Shown here: piece by piece, positions 50,542 through 61,489 of the stretch
Numbering within the stretch: position 1 is the stretch's first letter
Layout of the letters: the number at the start of each line of letters is the position of its first letter
Assembly: GCA_009841075.1 (NCBI GenBank)
Contig: VXMP01000090.1
Span: 1-64,000 of the forward strand
Reading direction: 5' to 3'
Source: Acidimicrobiia bacterium
GTDB taxonomy: Bacteria > Actinomycetota > Acidimicrobiia > Spongiisociales > Spongiisociaceae
DNA length: 64,000 nucleotides
The notes under the pieces: model-generated
Database searches by the model: none
What the model saw: the letters and a program-made list of their open reading frames with translations, nothing else
What the model was told of the DNA's origin: nothing
Made by a program: the position numbers and the translations under genes

Positions 50542-52899
50542 GTGGCCGAGCTGATCAGATGGTTTAACGAGGTGTCTCTGAAAGACATCGGGGTGGTGGG
50601 CGGTAAGAACGCCTCCCTCGGGGAAATGTACTCCAATCTGGGGTCTTTGGGGGTGGTGGTTCCCAACGGGTTCGCTACCACCGTGGACGCCTACCGGTTG
50701 TTCATGGCCGAGTCGGGTTTGGACGATCGGGTGGGCCGGTTGATCGATTCGACTGATAGGCAGGATCATGAGGTGTTGGAGAAAGTCGGTCGGGATATCC
50801 GCCGTTGGGTGGCCGGAGCACCGGTACCGGAGCGGCTGGTCGATGAGATTGGGGCGGCCTATCAGGAATTGACCAGCCAGGCGGGCGAGGCCATGGTGGC
50901 GGTTCGTTCCTCCGCCACAGCCGAGGACCTGCCGGATGCTTCCTTCGCCGGTCTGCAGGACACCTATCTGGGGCTGAAAGGTGCCGACCGGGTAGTCCGG
51001 GCGGTGCGGGACGTATTCGCCTCCCTGTACAGCCATCGCGCCCTTGACTACCGCATCCGCACCGGCCATCACGAACAGCAGGTTTCTATATCGGCCGGGG
51101 TGCAGCAGATGGTGCACAGCCAGGCCTCGGGGGTGGTGTTCACCATCGACACGGAGAGCGGGTTCGAGGGGGTGGTGTTCATAACCGGCACCTACGGTCT
51201 GGGGGAGCTGCTGGTGCAGGGGAGTGTCAACCCGGATGAGTTTTACGTGGCCAAGCGCAATCTGGCGGCGGGTCGGCCGGCGGTCATATCCCGAACCTTG
51301 GGGACCAAAACCCAGCAGATGGTGTTCGGCGAGCTGATCGGCTCGGAGGTGGTCATAGAGGACGTGCCGCTCGCCGCCCAACGCCGCTTCTGTCTGAGCG
51401 ACCAGGAAATCGAGGAGCTGGCCCGTCAGGCGGTGGTCATCGAGGACTACTACGGCCGTCCAATGGACATCGAATGGGCCAAGGATGCCCTGGACGGACG
51501 CATCTATATCGTTCAGGCTCGTCCCGAGACCGCCCGGAGCAAAGATGACCGAGGGACACTGACCAGGTTCAGCCTCGACGAGGGGGGTACGCCGGTGGTC
51601 ACCGGACGGAGTGTCGGCCAGCGGATCGGGGCGGGAACCGTCCGCATCGTCCACTCCCCTCGGGAGATGAGTCGGGTGGCGGAAGGCGACGTCCTGGTGG
51701 CGGATATGACCGACCCCGACTGGGAGCCGGTGATGCAAAGGGCGTCGGCCATTGTCACCAACCGGGGAGGACGTACCTGCCATGCCGCCATCATCGCCCG
51801 TGAGCTGGGGGTTCCGGCGGTGGTGGGGTCGGGGAACGCCACCCGACTTCTCGCAGACGGGCAAAAGGTGACGGTTTCGTGCGCCGAAGGTGAGACCGGA
51901 AGGGTCTACGAGGGAATACTCCCTTTCCGCACCAAGGTGGTGCGGCTCGACCATATGCCGGAGCCGCCGACCAAGATAATGATGAATGTGGGCAACCCCT
52001 CCCGGGCGTTCGGGTTCAGCCGCATACCCAACCACGGGGTGGGGCTGGCCCGGATGGAGTTCATCATCAACAACGCCATCGGCGTCCACCCCAAGGCCCT
52101 GCTCGACTACCCCGAGGTGCCGGATAAGGTCAAGGCGGGGATCGAGGAAAGGATGGCGGGCTATACAAACCCGAAGAACTTTTTCATTACCAAACTGGTC
52201 GAAGGGATCGCCACGCTGGCGCTGGGCTTCTATCCCAAGCCGGTGATCGTGCGTCTGTCCGACTTCAAATCCAACGAGTACGCCCATTTGCTGGGAGGGA
52301 CCGTCTACGAACCGACCGAGGAAAACCCCATGCTCGGTTTCCGAGGTGCCTCCCGCTACCGATCCTCCGACTTCTCGGACGTCTTCTCCCTGGAATGCGA
52401 GGCCCTCAGGAGGGTGAGGGGAGATCTGGGGCTGGACAACATCGAGGTAATGGTTCCCTTCGTCAGGACCCTGGAGGAAGCGGAAAGCGTGCTGGAGGTG
52501 ATGGCCGGAAACGGTCTCTGCCGAGGAGAGGACGGTCTGCGGGTCATCATGATGTGCGAGATACCTTCCAACGCCCTGCTCGCTCCACGATTTCTGGAGT
52601 ATTTCGACGGTTTTTCCATCGGTTCCAACGACCTGGCCCAGCTGACCTTGGCCCTGGATCGTGACTCGGAGCTGGTAGCCGACCTGTTCGACGAGCGAAA
52701 CCAGGCGGTAAAGGAGCTGATCCGCCTGGCTGTGGAGGCCTGCCGAGAGGCGGGCAAATACATCGGGATTTGCGGTCAAGGCCCTTCCGACTATCCCGAT
52801 TTGGCGGCCTGGCTGGTAGAGGCGGGTTTGGAAAGCCTTTCCCTTAACCCCGATACGGTGGTGGAAACCTGGCTACATCTGTCCGGTAAGAAGGAATAG
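50542..52899 (+). CDS. ppsA: Phosphoenolpyruvate synthase
   Basis: [63 protein letters not shown]. Confidence 0.94.
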   Translation: MAELIRWFNEVSLKDIGVVGGKNASLGEMYSNLGSLGVVVPNGFATTVDAYRLFMAESGLDDRVGRLIDSTDRQDHEVLEKVGRDIRRWVAGAPVPERLVDEIGAAYQELTSQAGEAMVAVRSSATAEDLPDASFAGLQDTYLGLKGADRVVRAVRDVFASLYSHRALDYRIRTGHHEQQVSISAGVQQMVHSQASGVVFTIDTESGFEGVVFITGTYGLGELLVQGSVNPDEFYVAKRNLAAGRPAVISRTLGTKTQQMVFGELIGSEVVIEDVPLAAQRRFCLSDQEIEELARQAVVIEDYYGRPMDIEWAKDALDGRIYIVQARPETARSKDDRGTLTRFSLDEGGTPVVTGRSVGQRIGAGTVRIVHSPREMSRVAEGDVLVADMTDPDWEPVMQRASAIVTNRGGRTCHAAIIARELGVPAVVGSGNATRLLADGQKVTVSCAEGETGRVYEGILPFRTKVVRLDHMPEPPTKIMMNVGNPSRAFGFSRIPNHGVGLARMEFIINNAIGVHPKALLDYPEVPDKVKAGIEERMAGYTNPKNFFITKLVEGIATLALGFYPKPVIVRLSDFKSNEYAHLLGGTVYEPTEENPMLGFRGASRYRSSDFSDVFSLECEALRRVRGDLGLDNIEVMVPFVRTLEEAESVLEVMAGNGLCRGEDGLRVIMMCEIPSNALLAPRFLEYFDGFSIGSNDLAQLTLALDRDSELVADLFDERNQAVKELIRLAVEACREAGKYIGICGQGPSDYPDLAAWLVEAGLESLSLNPDTVVETWLHLSGKKE

Positions 52900-52903
52900 G
52901 CGA

Positions 52904-54127
52904 ATGCCTGGACCTGGTTCCGAGCTGATAGGTGATGCGGAGCTGGCCGAAATCAAGGAGGTGCTTGCCGGTGGCTATTTGGCTCGCTACGGCCCGCCCG
53001 ATGGCTTCCCGGCCAAGGTGCTGGCTTTCGAACAGGAGGTAATCAGGAGGTCCGGGGTAAGGCATGCGCTGGCGGTCAATTCGGGAACCAGCGCCCTGTG
53101 GCTGGCCTTGGCGGGGCTGGGGGTGGGTCCCGGTGACGAGGTGATCGTTCCGGGCTTTACCTTCGTGGCTTCGATCTCTTCGATCGTCTACAGCGGTGCC
53201 TTACCGGTCCTGGCCGAAGTCGATCAGAGCTTCAACCTCGACCCGGACGATGTGGAAACCCGGATCACCCCGTCTACAAAAGCCGTTCTGGTGGTCCATA
53301 TGCTCGGTTCCCCGGCTCGCCTGAAGGAGCTACGGGAGGTGGCGGATCGGCATGGGGTGTCCCTCATAGAAGACGCCGCCCAGGCGTTCGGAGGTACCTA
53401 TGAGGGTGCCTGGCTGGGAGCTCACGGCGACGCCGGGGTGTTCAGCTTCAACATCTACAAGACCATCACCAGCGGGGATGGGGGCATGCTGGTGACCGAT
53501 GACCCCGACCTATATCGGCGGTGTTTCGCCCTGCACGACCAAGGGCACAGCCCCAACCGCACCGGCGTGGAGGTGGGGAAGCGACCCATGCTGGGGCTTA
53601 ATTTCCGCATGGTTGAGCTCCAGGGAGCGGTGCTGCTGGCCCAGCTGGGAAGGCTCGATCGGATCCGCTCCCACCTGCGGCGAAATCATCGGATTGTGTA
53701 TGAGGCGTTGGCGGACCTGCCGGGGATCGGGTTCCGCGATTGCCCGGATACCGACGGCGACCTGGCCACCCATCTGGTGGTGGTGTTTCCCACTCCGGAG
53801 ATAGCTCAAAGAGTGGCAGCCGAGCTCGGTTCTATCACCTTGTCCGAGTCGGGCTGGCACGTCTACTCCAAGATGGAACACCTGCTGGAAGGACGCATCG
53901 CCGGTGGGCACGGCTTCCCGTTCGGCCGCGGGCGTGGTCGAGGAGAGTCCGAATACAATGCGGGGATGCTGCCGGATACCGATGCCCTGCTGGCCCGTTC
54001 GATGAGCATCGGTATCGGAGTAGTCGATCCCAACCTGGCCCCGCTGGGTTTGGGTATGTCGGCCGGGCCGGAGCAGGCCGAGCAGCTGGCCGGTCGGATC
54101 CGCACCGTTATGACCCGACACCTCTGA
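52904..54127 (+). CDS. DegT/DnrJ/EryC1/StrS-family aminotransferase
   Basis: VNSGTSALWLALAGLGVGPGDEVIVPGFTFVAS...IEDAAQAFGGTY...FSFNIYKTIT. Confidence 0.92.
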   Translation: MPGPGSELIGDAELAEIKEVLAGGYLARYGPPDGFPAKVLAFEQEVIRRSGVRHALAVNSGTSALWLALAGLGVGPGDEVIVPGFTFVASISSIVYSGALPVLAEVDQSFNLDPDDVETRITPSTKAVLVVHMLGSPARLKELREVADRHGVSLIEDAAQAFGGTYEGAWLGAHGDAGVFSFNIYKTITSGDGGMLVTDDPDLYRRCFALHDQGHSPNRTGVEVGKRPMLGLNFRMVELQGAVLLAQLGRLDRIRSHLRRNHRIVYEALADLPGIGFRDCPDTDGDLATHLVVVFPTPEIAQRVAAELGSITLSESGWHVYSKMEHLLEGRIAGGHGFPFGRGRGRGESEYNAGMLPDTDALLARSMSIGIGVVDPNLAPLGLGMSAGPEQAEQLAGRIRTVMTRHL

Positions 54128-54135
54128 TCCTTCGG

Positions 54136-55026
54136 GTGTCGGTATTTTTTGCGCTTGCTGCGGCGGCCTGTTTCTCCGCCTTGGCCATAACCGTTACCAG
54201 AGGGTTCCGCACCAACAGCCTGATGACCGGGTTACTGGTGTCGCTACCGGTGGGTGCCCTGGTAACCGGGGCTTTTACCCTGATCAATCCGCCCACCGAC
54301 CTGACCCTTCGGGCGATTCTCTTCTTCTTGGCGGGAGGAATAGTCGGGGAGGGGGTGGGTCGCACCTCTTTCATCTTCGGGGTGAGGCTGATCGGACCCT
54401 CCACCGCCACCCCCCTCCAGACCGCCACCTATCCGACCCTGGCCCTGTTGGGAGGATGGATACTGTTCTCCGAGCCGGTGACCTGGGAGCGGATCCTCGG
54501 GGCACTGGCGATAGTGGGTGGGATCTCGGTGCTGGTCAAAGGGCAGCCCGATTCGGGGTCGTCGGCGGCCGGGCACCATACCAGGGTCGGAAAATGGGCC
54601 TACCTGCTGCCGGTTCTGGGCGGGCTGTCGTTTGCGGCCTCGGATCTGCTTCGTAAGCTGGGTTTGGAGGAAACCCCTCATCCGGCCTTCGGGGCGGTCT
54701 CGGGCACGGTGACCATCCTGATCCTGTGGGCGATCATCCTGGCGCTGACCCCACGGTTACGAGCCACCGTCACCCTGGAGCCGGGCTGGCAATGGTTCAT
54801 CCCGACCGGTCTGCTGGCCGGTTTCGGGGTGCTGGCGGTGTTTGCGGCCCTGGAGGCGGGCGAGGTTTCGGTGGTGGGGCCGATCATCATGTCCCAACCT
54901 CTCATGGTGGTGGCGTTTTCCGTGGCCTTCCTAAGGGACCTGGAAAGGGTGACCGGGCAGGTAGCGGCGGGTGCCCTGCTGACCGTGGTCGGGGTGGTAA
55001 CCCTCAGCTTCAGCTCAGCCGGCTAG
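54136..55026 (+). CDS. EamA/DMT-family transporter
   Basis: About 10 TM, two EamA repeats; GTG start chosen within a larger ORF. Confidence 0.8.
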   Translation: MSVFFALAAAACFSALAITVTRGFRTNSLMTGLLVSLPVGALVTGAFTLINPPTDLTLRAILFFLAGGIVGEGVGRTSFIFGVRLIGPSTATPLQTATYPTLALLGGWILFSEPVTWERILGALAIVGGISVLVKGQPDSGSSAAGHHTRVGKWAYLLPVLGGLSFAASDLLRKLGLEETPHPAFGAVSGTVTILILWAIILALTPRLRATVTLEPGWQWFIPTGLLAGFGVLAVFAALEAGEVSVVGPIIMSQPLMVVAFSVAFLRDLERVTGQVAAGALLTVVGVVTLSFSSAG

Positions 55027-56280
55027 ACGGGCAGCGGTTTCGTCCAGGGCGGCCCGGAGCCGATCTGACAGCTCCTTGACCTCCTCACCGGTCATCACGA
55101 AGGGGGGAGAAACCTGGATGGAGTTGCCGAACAGCACCCGGGACAGTATTCCGTGTTGGCGCAGCATGGCACCGATCAGGACGGGTAGATTCGGGTTGCG
55201 GGCGGAGGCCTCGGCGGTCAGCTGGACGGCGGTCAGGGCACCCACCCCGCAGCGCACCTCCTCTACCAGGTCGTGATCGGCCAGAGGCCCTAGCTCCGTG
55301 GCCAGCTCGGTTTCGAGGCGATCAGCCTCGGCTATCAGGTTCTCGCGTTGGATGATGTCCAGGTTTACGTTGGCGGCGGCGACCGCCGTGGTATGGCCCG
55401 AGTAGGTGTAGCCGTGACGCCACATCGGGGCCTCGCCTTCGAACCAGGGTTCGGCGATGTGGGGAGCGGCGATCACCGCCCCCAAGGGTAGGTAGCCGGA
55501 AGTGATGCCTTTGGCGGTGGTCATAAGGTCGGGTTCCAGGTTCCATCGTCCGCTGGCGAACCAGGCGCCGGTTCGTCCGAAACCGGTGATCACCTCGTCG
55601 GCGATGAAGAGAATGCCGGTATCACGGCAGATGCTCCGCACCTTCTCCAGATATCCGGGCGGGGGCGGGAAGATACCTCCGGCCCCGATGATCGGCTCGC
55701 AGATGAAGGCCGCAATCCGTTCGGCCCCGATCCCCTCGATAACGTCCAGCAGGGAGTTGAAAGAGTCCCATTCCACCAGGGCGGTGTCGGTCAACAGCCG
55801 GCCATAGCCGTCGTGGTTGGGGGCTATGCCGGCCAGGCTGGTTCCGGCGGTGTGCATGCCGTGGTAGGCGCGGGATCGGCTAAGGATGAAGGTTCGGTCG
55901 GGGTTCCCGGTCACCGTGTGATAGAGCCGAGCCAGCTTGATGGCCGTGTCCACCGAGTCGGATCCTCCGCTGGTCAGGAAGCTGACGCTGCCCTGGATGG
56001 GGGCTATTTGGGCCAGGCGATCGGTCAGCTCGATCACCGGAGGAGTCGTAAAGTCACCGAAGGTGTGGTAGGCCTCCAGCTTTCGGATCTGGTCGGCGAC
56101 CGCTTCGGCTATTTCGGCGCGCCCGTGTCCGATGTTGCAGTACCAGAGGCTGGCAGAGGCGTCCAGGTAGCGCCTGCCGGCCTCGTCCCATACCCATGAT
56201 CCTTCCCCTCGGGTCAAGACCAGCTCGTTATGCGCCACCACTCGCATATCTGCGAACGGATGCCAGAATTTGGAAGCCAT
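55015..56280 (-). CDS. Class III PLP aminotransferase
   Basis: RYLDASASLWYCNIGHGRAEIAEA...FIADEVITGFGRTGAWFA...TTAKGITSGYLPLGAVI. Confidence 0.92.
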   Translation of the reverse strand: MASKFWHPFADMRVVAHNELVLTRGEGSWVWDEAGRRYLDASASLWYCNIGHGRAEIAEAVADQIRKLEAYHTFGDFTTPPVIELTDRLAQIAPIQGSVSFLTSGGSDSVDTAIKLARLYHTVTGNPDRTFILSRSRAYHGMHTAGTSLAGIAPNHDGYGRLLTDTALVEWDSFNSLLDVIEGIGAERIAAFICEPIIGAGGIFPPPPGYLEKVRSICRDTGILFIADEVITGFGRTGAWFASGRWNLEPDLMTTAKGITSGYLPLGAVIAAPHIAEPWFEGEAPMWRHGYTYSGHTTAVAAANVNLDIIQRENLIAEADRLETELATELGPLADHDLVEEVRCGVGALTAVQLTAEASARNPNLPVLIGAMLRQHGILSRVLFGNSIQVSPPFVMTGEEVKELSDRLRAALDETAARLAG

Positions 56281-56466
56281 AGGGAACCCTTCGCCGCTTT
56301 CCGCACTCGACTTAAGAATCTGTCCAAACCAGAGGATACCTTGCCGAAAACCCCGGGTTGGACAAAGGCGGGAACCCGAACCGACGAGATCAACCGGATT
56401 ATCGTTTATATGGCCTAGCCTTTGGGTCGATTAAGGCCAACGGTAAGTAGTTCAGGGAGGAATCGG

Positions 56467-57543
56467 ATGTCCCGAGCGGCGGTTTTGTTCGGCGGGCCCT
56501 CGCCTGAGCACGATATAAGCGTGCTGACCGGACTCCAGGCGGTCCGCCTCCTGGCCGAGGCCGGTAGGGAGCCGGTGGTGATTTACTGGTCGAAAAAGGG
56601 CGACTGGTATCAGGTAGGGGCCGACGGAGAGGCGCAGGATTACGCCGACGGCCCGCCCGCCAAGGCCCGCGAGCTGCGTTTTGTCGCCCAGCCGCAGGGC
56701 GGATGGTTTATGAAGAGACGCCGGTTGGAGGTGGGGGCGGTTCTGGTCTGCTGTCATGGCGGACCGGGCGAGGACGGAACCCTCCAAGGGGCCTTGGATC
56801 TGGCCGGAATCCGCTACACGGGTCCCAACGCCGCCGACTCCGCCTTGCTAATGGACAAGCTGGCTTTCGGCGGATTGATGGATTCCTCCGGTTTCCGCAC
56901 CCTACCGAGGGTTCCGGTCGCCGAAGGCGGGCCCCCGGATTTCCCGCCGCCCTACATTGTCAAACCCCGCTTCGGCGGCTCCTCCATCGGTATAGAGGTG
57001 GTCGACGATTTTGAGACCGCCCAGGCTCTGGCCCGATCCTCCCCCCATCTGGTGAGAGGGGCTTTGATGGAGCCTTACCTGGAGGGGAGCCGAGACCTTA
57101 ATGTGGCGGTGCGTACCTATCCGGAGCTACAGCTGTCCGCCATCGAAGCGCCGCAGAGTTACCGGTTCTACGACTATCAACAGAAGTATTTATCCGGAGG
57201 GGGCATCGAGGGGTCGCCCCGGGAGCTTCCCGCCTGGCTACCCGAGGAGATGGAGACCGAGCTTCGTGGGGTGGCACGGCGGGTGAGCGGGCTGGTCGGG
57301 ATCAGGTCGATAGCCCGCATCGACTTTCTGGAGCGGGAGGGCCGGCTCTGGATCAACGAGGTCAACACCATCCCCGGGAGCCTGTCCCTTTATCTGTGGG
57401 TGGACCCGCCCATCGCCCGCTCTGAGCTGGTAGCCGATTTGATCGCCGAGGCGGAGGGATCACCCCCCCGACGGTTCTCGGTGGCCGGATCCGACGGGGC
57501 CGCCCTCCGCAGCGCAGCCACTATCTCATCAAAGCTGGGCTAG
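56467..57543 (+). CDS. ddl: D-alanine--D-alanine ligase
   Basis: VLFGGPSPEHDISVLTG, HGGPGEDGTLQGALDLAGIRYTG, INEVNTIPGSLSLYLW. Confidence 0.92.
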   Translation: MSRAAVLFGGPSPEHDISVLTGLQAVRLLAEAGREPVVIYWSKKGDWYQVGADGEAQDYADGPPAKARELRFVAQPQGGWFMKRRRLEVGAVLVCCHGGPGEDGTLQGALDLAGIRYTGPNAADSALLMDKLAFGGLMDSSGFRTLPRVPVAEGGPPDFPPPYIVKPRFGGSSIGIEVVDDFETAQALARSSPHLVRGALMEPYLEGSRDLNVAVRTYPELQLSAIEAPQSYRFYDYQQKYLSGGGIEGSPRELPAWLPEEMETELRGVARRVSGLVGIRSIARIDFLEREGRLWINEVNTIPGSLSLYLWVDPPIARSELVADLIAEAEGSPPRRFSVAGSDGAALRSAATISSKLG

Positions 57544-57556
57544 GTTTCGGCGCTTC

Positions 57557-57790
57557 CTAAAGGTTGATGACCGGGCAGGTCAGGGTGCGGGTGATACCGT
57601 CTATCGACTGGAGCTCGGTCACGACCAGGCCGCCTAGGCGATCTACATTTTCGGCACCTACTCTCACCACAATGTCGTAAGGCCCGGTCACGTCGTCGGC
57701 CTGGGTAACCCCCTTGATCAGGCGGACTTCCTCCAGCACCTGCTTGGACTTGCCGACTTCGGTCTGAATGAGGACATATGCCTCAACCAC
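57557..57790 (-). CDS. Stand-alone Lrp/AsnC RAM (effector-binding) domain protein
   Basis: VEAYVLIQTEVGKSKQVLEEVRLIKGVTQADDVTGPYDIVVRVGAENVDRLGGLVV. Confidence 0.85.
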   Translation of the reverse strand: MVEAYVLIQTEVGKSKQVLEEVRLIKGVTQADDVTGPYDIVVRVGAENVDRLGGLVVTELQSIDGITRTLTCPVINL

Positions 57791-57893
57791 GTTTCTCCTC
57801 TCGATTTAGGAATATGTGACTATACAAGGAGTTGCCTCGTTCTGAAGAGTCGAGCGGAGAAAAGGGAGAAAGGGAAATATTTGGGGGTGCTCG

Positions 57894-58106
57894 CTAGCGA
57901 CCGTCCGACCCCATCCGAACGGAATGGATGAAGCGCAGGCCGTCCGATTCCTCGACTTCGAACACGATCCGCTGCCCCTGCCTCAGCAACCGAAACACGC
58001 TGCCCGCCAACGACCCGGCCCGGATGTAAACCTCGCTGCGGTCTTCATCGAGAACTACCACGCCGACGCCGGTGTTGGGGTCGTAGAGTTTGACCACTCC
58101 TTGCAT
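57894..58106 (-). CDS. Cold-shock-domain-like small protein with degenerate RNP motifs
   Basis: MQGVVKLYDPNTGVGVVVLDEDRSEVYIRAGSLAGSVFRLLRQGQRIVFEVEESDG; start at internal Met. Confidence 0.6.
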   Translation of the reverse strand: MQGVVKLYDPNTGVGVVVLDEDRSEVYIRAGSLAGSVFRLLRQGQRIVFEVEESDGLRFIHSVRMGSDGR

Positions 58107-58186
58107 GGCCCGGCATTCTACTATTTTTCCCGGACTTCTCACGCCCCCGGTTTGAGAGATCGAAAGCCGCCTGTCGTATCCTAAGG

Positions 58187-60403
58187 GTGATGGTTACCGC
58201 ACCCGTTCCACCCGACCAGGAATCGGATTCCCGTAGCCTCGCCTATCTGAACGGCATCGACGTGGGACAGGTCAAATGGGTGAAGGGCAAACGGGCCGCC
58301 CTGCTGAAGGAAAAGGGTGTTCGGACGGTGACCGATCTTCTCCTCTACATACCGCGCCGACACATCGATCGATCCCGTCGTCTTCCGGTCAACGCCTTGG
58401 AGGTGGGGGAGGAGGCCACCGTTATCGGGGAGGTGCGCAAGGTGACCGTCAAGCGTCCTCGCCCCAACATGGCCATCATCGAAGCGACCGTGGCCGACGA
58501 TTACGGAACCCTTCTGGCGGTTTGGTTCAACCAGGGGTACCTGACCAAGCGGCTCGAAATCGGCAAAGAGGTGGCCTTGTCGGGGAAGGTGGTTCGTTAT
58601 CGGGGGAGACTGCAGATGGCCTCCCCTGCCCTGGATCTCTTGGATTACGGTCTCGACAGTCTGGCGGTAGGTAGGGTGGTGCCCATCTACCGATCGGTCG
58701 GCTCGATGGGGTCGGGAGTAATCCGCCTGGCCGTCCACAACGCCTTGCAACGTTCCCGCCCCATCCACGATCCCCTGCCCGAATCCATGCTGGATCGCCA
58801 TGACCTGGTACCCAGAGAACAGGCCCTCCACTCGATCCATTTCCCCGAGTCCCTATCGGAGGTGAAAACCGCTCGCCGTAGGCTGGTCTTCGACGAATTT
58901 TTCCGTCATCTGGTGGCGTTGGCGATGACCAAACAGCGAAGGAACGACCAGTCGGTGGGTATCGAACACGAGGTCAATCCGACCGACAACCTGGTGGAAC
59001 GGTTTATAGCAGGCCTTCCCTTCCGGCCGACCGGTGCCCAGGAGCGGGTGATAGAGGAAATCATGGCCGACATGGGCAGCTCGGTCCCCATGCATCGACT
59101 GCTGCACGGAGAGGTGGGTTCGGGCAAGACGGTGGTGGCGGTTGCCGCCCTCCTGGTGGGGGTTCAAGGCCGATACCAGTCCGCCATCATGGCCCCGACC
59201 GAGGTGTTGGCCGAACAGCATTACCAAGGGGTTACCGACTTGCTGGCGGCGGCCCGGATGGCCCCGTCCGGCAACCGCTTACCGTCTCTGCTCGATCCGA
59301 TAGAAGACGATCAGGATCGGCGTCCGGTGAACGTGGCCCTGCTCACCGGAAGTCGGGCCGAAACCAACTACCGATCCGATTTGAGCCGTTCGGAGATGAT
59401 CGAGGAAATCGCTTCCGGATGGGTGGACATCGTCATCGGAACCCACGCCCTGATCCAGGAGGGGGTGGCCTTTTCCCGACTGGGGGCGGCGGTGGTCGAC
59501 GAACAACACCGATTCGGGGTTCATCAGCGGGTGAAGTTGAAGGAGAAGGCGGAGTGGGTGGACCCCGACCTGTTGATCATGACCGCCACCCCCATACCCA
59601 GGACCCTCTCGATGACCTTGTACGGCTCGCTGGATGTTTCCACGCTGGACGAGATGCCGGTCGGGAGAAAACCGGTCAAAACCTGGTCCGCCTCAATGGA
59701 CCAGGCCGGCCTCCGCAAGGTCCACGACGCGGTTCGGGAAGAGGTAGCCAAAGGGAGGCAGGTGTTCGTGGTTTGTCCGCTGGTGGACGACTCCGAACGG
59801 GTGGAGGCGGCCTCCGCCATAACCGAGCACCGCCGGATGCAGCAGATTTTTCCGGATCTAGGGATCGGGCTGCTGCACGGTCAGGTGAAGCCGGAGGAAA
59901 AACGGACGGTGATGAACCAATTCCGATCCGGCGAGCTGGACATCCTGGTGTCCACCACCGTCATAGAGGTGGGCGTGGATGTCCCTAACGCCACCCTCAT
60001 GGTGATCCGTAACGCCGATCGGTTCGGCCTCAGCCAGCTTCACCAGCTCCGGGGACGGGTGGGCCGAGGGGATCAACCCTCTCAGTGTGTGTTGCTGGCC
60101 GATCCGGCCACCGAGGACGGGGAGGCCCGTATCAAGGCCATGGAGCGCACCTCGGACGGCTATCGGCTGGCGGAGGAAGACCTGCGCCTCCGCGGTCATG
60201 GGACGGTGTTCGGTGCCCGACAGTCGGGCTTCTCCGACCTGCGGATCGCCCATATCCTGCGCAATATAGAAGAACTTAAGGCCGCTCGCACCGAAGCCTT
60301 CGGGTTGGTGGGGGAGGATCCGAACCTGGACGGCCACCCGGCGATCAAGGAAGAAGTGAGGAACTTGCTGGGCGATCAGGTGGAATGGTTGTTCAGGTCG
60401 TGA
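58187..60403 (+). CDS. recG: ATP-dependent DNA helicase RecG
   Basis: LLHGEVGSGKTVVAVAALL, VVDEQHRFGVHQR, ATPIPRTL, LHQLRGRVGRG. Confidence 0.95.
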   Translation: MMVTAPVPPDQESDSRSLAYLNGIDVGQVKWVKGKRAALLKEKGVRTVTDLLLYIPRRHIDRSRRLPVNALEVGEEATVIGEVRKVTVKRPRPNMAIIEATVADDYGTLLAVWFNQGYLTKRLEIGKEVALSGKVVRYRGRLQMASPALDLLDYGLDSLAVGRVVPIYRSVGSMGSGVIRLAVHNALQRSRPIHDPLPESMLDRHDLVPREQALHSIHFPESLSEVKTARRRLVFDEFFRHLVALAMTKQRRNDQSVGIEHEVNPTDNLVERFIAGLPFRPTGAQERVIEEIMADMGSSVPMHRLLHGEVGSGKTVVAVAALLVGVQGRYQSAIMAPTEVLAEQHYQGVTDLLAAARMAPSGNRLPSLLDPIEDDQDRRPVNVALLTGSRAETNYRSDLSRSEMIEEIASGWVDIVIGTHALIQEGVAFSRLGAAVVDEQHRFGVHQRVKLKEKAEWVDPDLLIMTATPIPRTLSMTLYGSLDVSTLDEMPVGRKPVKTWSASMDQAGLRKVHDAVREEVAKGRQVFVVCPLVDDSERVEAASAITEHRRMQQIFPDLGIGLLHGQVKPEEKRTVMNQFRSGELDILVSTTVIEVGVDVPNATLMVIRNADRFGLSQLHQLRGRVGRGDQPSQCVLLADPATEDGEARIKAMERTSDGYRLAEEDLRLRGHGTVFGARQSGFSDLRIAHILRNIEELKAARTEAFGLVGEDPNLDGHPAIKEEVRNLLGDQVEWLFRS

Positions 60404-60416
60404 TCGTCCATCTGCT

Positions 60417-60968
60417 ATGAGGATTATCGCCGGCCTGGCCGGGGGACGAACCCTCCGCGCTCCTTCCGGTCTGCGCACCCGACCCATGACCGACCGAGCC
60501 CGCCAAGCCCTGTTCTCTTCGATGGGGTCCGATTTCCGTGGAGTACGGGTCTTGGATCTGTACGCCGGGACCGGTTCGCTCGGTTTGGAGGCCCTCAGCC
60601 GAGGCGCGGCCGGGGCGGTGTTCGTGGAACAGGATTCCGCCGCCCTCGAAGCCTTGCGACACAACATAACGGCGCTGGGCATCGGCGGCGAGGTATGGGC
60701 CGGTGAGGTAGCCGAGTATCTGGTCTCGGCCCGTAAGAAGAATCCCGATCTGCGGTTCGAGCTGATATTTGTCGACCCTCCCTACGAGATGGAGATCGAA
60801 TCGGTGTGCAAAAACCTGGCCGCGGCGTCCGATCTGCTCACCTCTGACGGACGGCTGGTACTGCATCGCCGGCTAGGTGAATCCCCTCCCCGCGTCGAAG
60901 GGCTGAAGTCGGACCGGACACAAACCATCGGAACTGCCCGGATTCGCCGGTATCGCAAAGTAGAATAG
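60417..60968 (+). CDS. rsmD: 16S rRNA (guanine(966)-N(2))-methyltransferase
   Basis: IAGLAGGRTLRAPSGLRTRPMTDRARQALFS...VLDLYAGTGSLGLEALSRGA...FVDPPYEM. Confidence 0.92.
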   Translation: MRIIAGLAGGRTLRAPSGLRTRPMTDRARQALFSSMGSDFRGVRVLDLYAGTGSLGLEALSRGAAGAVFVEQDSAALEALRHNITALGIGGEVWAGEVAEYLVSARKKNPDLRFELIFVDPPYEMEIESVCKNLAAASDLLTSDGRLVLHRRLGESPPRVEGLKSDRTQTIGTARIRRYRKVE

Positions 60969-61012
60969 GACCGGTTCGGTTATACCCAACCCCCATGAAA
61001 AGGAGATAAGGG

Positions 61013-61489
61013 GTGGCCAAGGCGGTTTGCCCAGGCAGTTTCGATCCACCCACCAACGGCCATATGGACGTGATCCGGCGTAGCCTGTCGCTGTTCGATA
61101 CGGTAGTGGTGGCGGTTATCCGTAACCTGTCGAAGCAGCCCATGTTCACATCCGAGCAGCGGGTGGAGATGCTGAAGGAGCTGCTGGCCGATCAGCCGCA
61201 CGCGCAGGTCATGTCCTTTGACGGGCTGTTGGTCGACTTTGCCAAGGAACACGGAGCAGGCGTGATCGTCAAGGGTTTAAGGGCGGTATCGGATTTTGAC
61301 TATGAGCTTCAGATGGCACAGATGAACCACGGGCTGGCCGGAATCGATACCGTATTTGTTCCCACCAGCCCCGAACACGCCTACCTTTCCTCCTCCTTGG
61401 TGAAGGAAGTGGGACGTTTGGGAGGGTCCGTATCCCACCTGGTGCCCGGGCGGGTAGCCGATTTGTTGAAAGAACGGTGGTCAGAATGA
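61013..61489 (+). CDS. coaD: Phosphopantetheine adenylyltransferase
   Basis: VCPGSFDPPTNGHMDVIRRSL...YLSSSLVKEVGRLGG. Confidence 0.95.
   Translation: MAKAVCPGSFDPPTNGHMDVIRRSLSLFDTVVVAVIRNLSKQPMFTSEQRVEMLKELLADQPHAQVMSFDGLLVDFAKEHGAGVIVKGLRAVSDFDYELQMAQMNHGLAGIDTVFVPTSPEHAYLSSSLVKEVGRLGGSVSHLVPGRVADLLKERWSE

Noticed and set aside
50461-52779. 772-aa antisense ORF opposite ppsA
   Set aside because: The sense strand has unmistakable PEP synthase motifs; long antisense ORFs are expected in high-GC codon-biased DNA, and the translation is His/Gly/Pro-rich without domains.
56287-56460. 62-aa ORF and GTCCAA/TTGGAC dyad between the class III aminotransferase and ddl
   Set aside because: Short 6-bp dyad and a family-less ORF overlapping the aminotransferase start; not distinguishable from chance.
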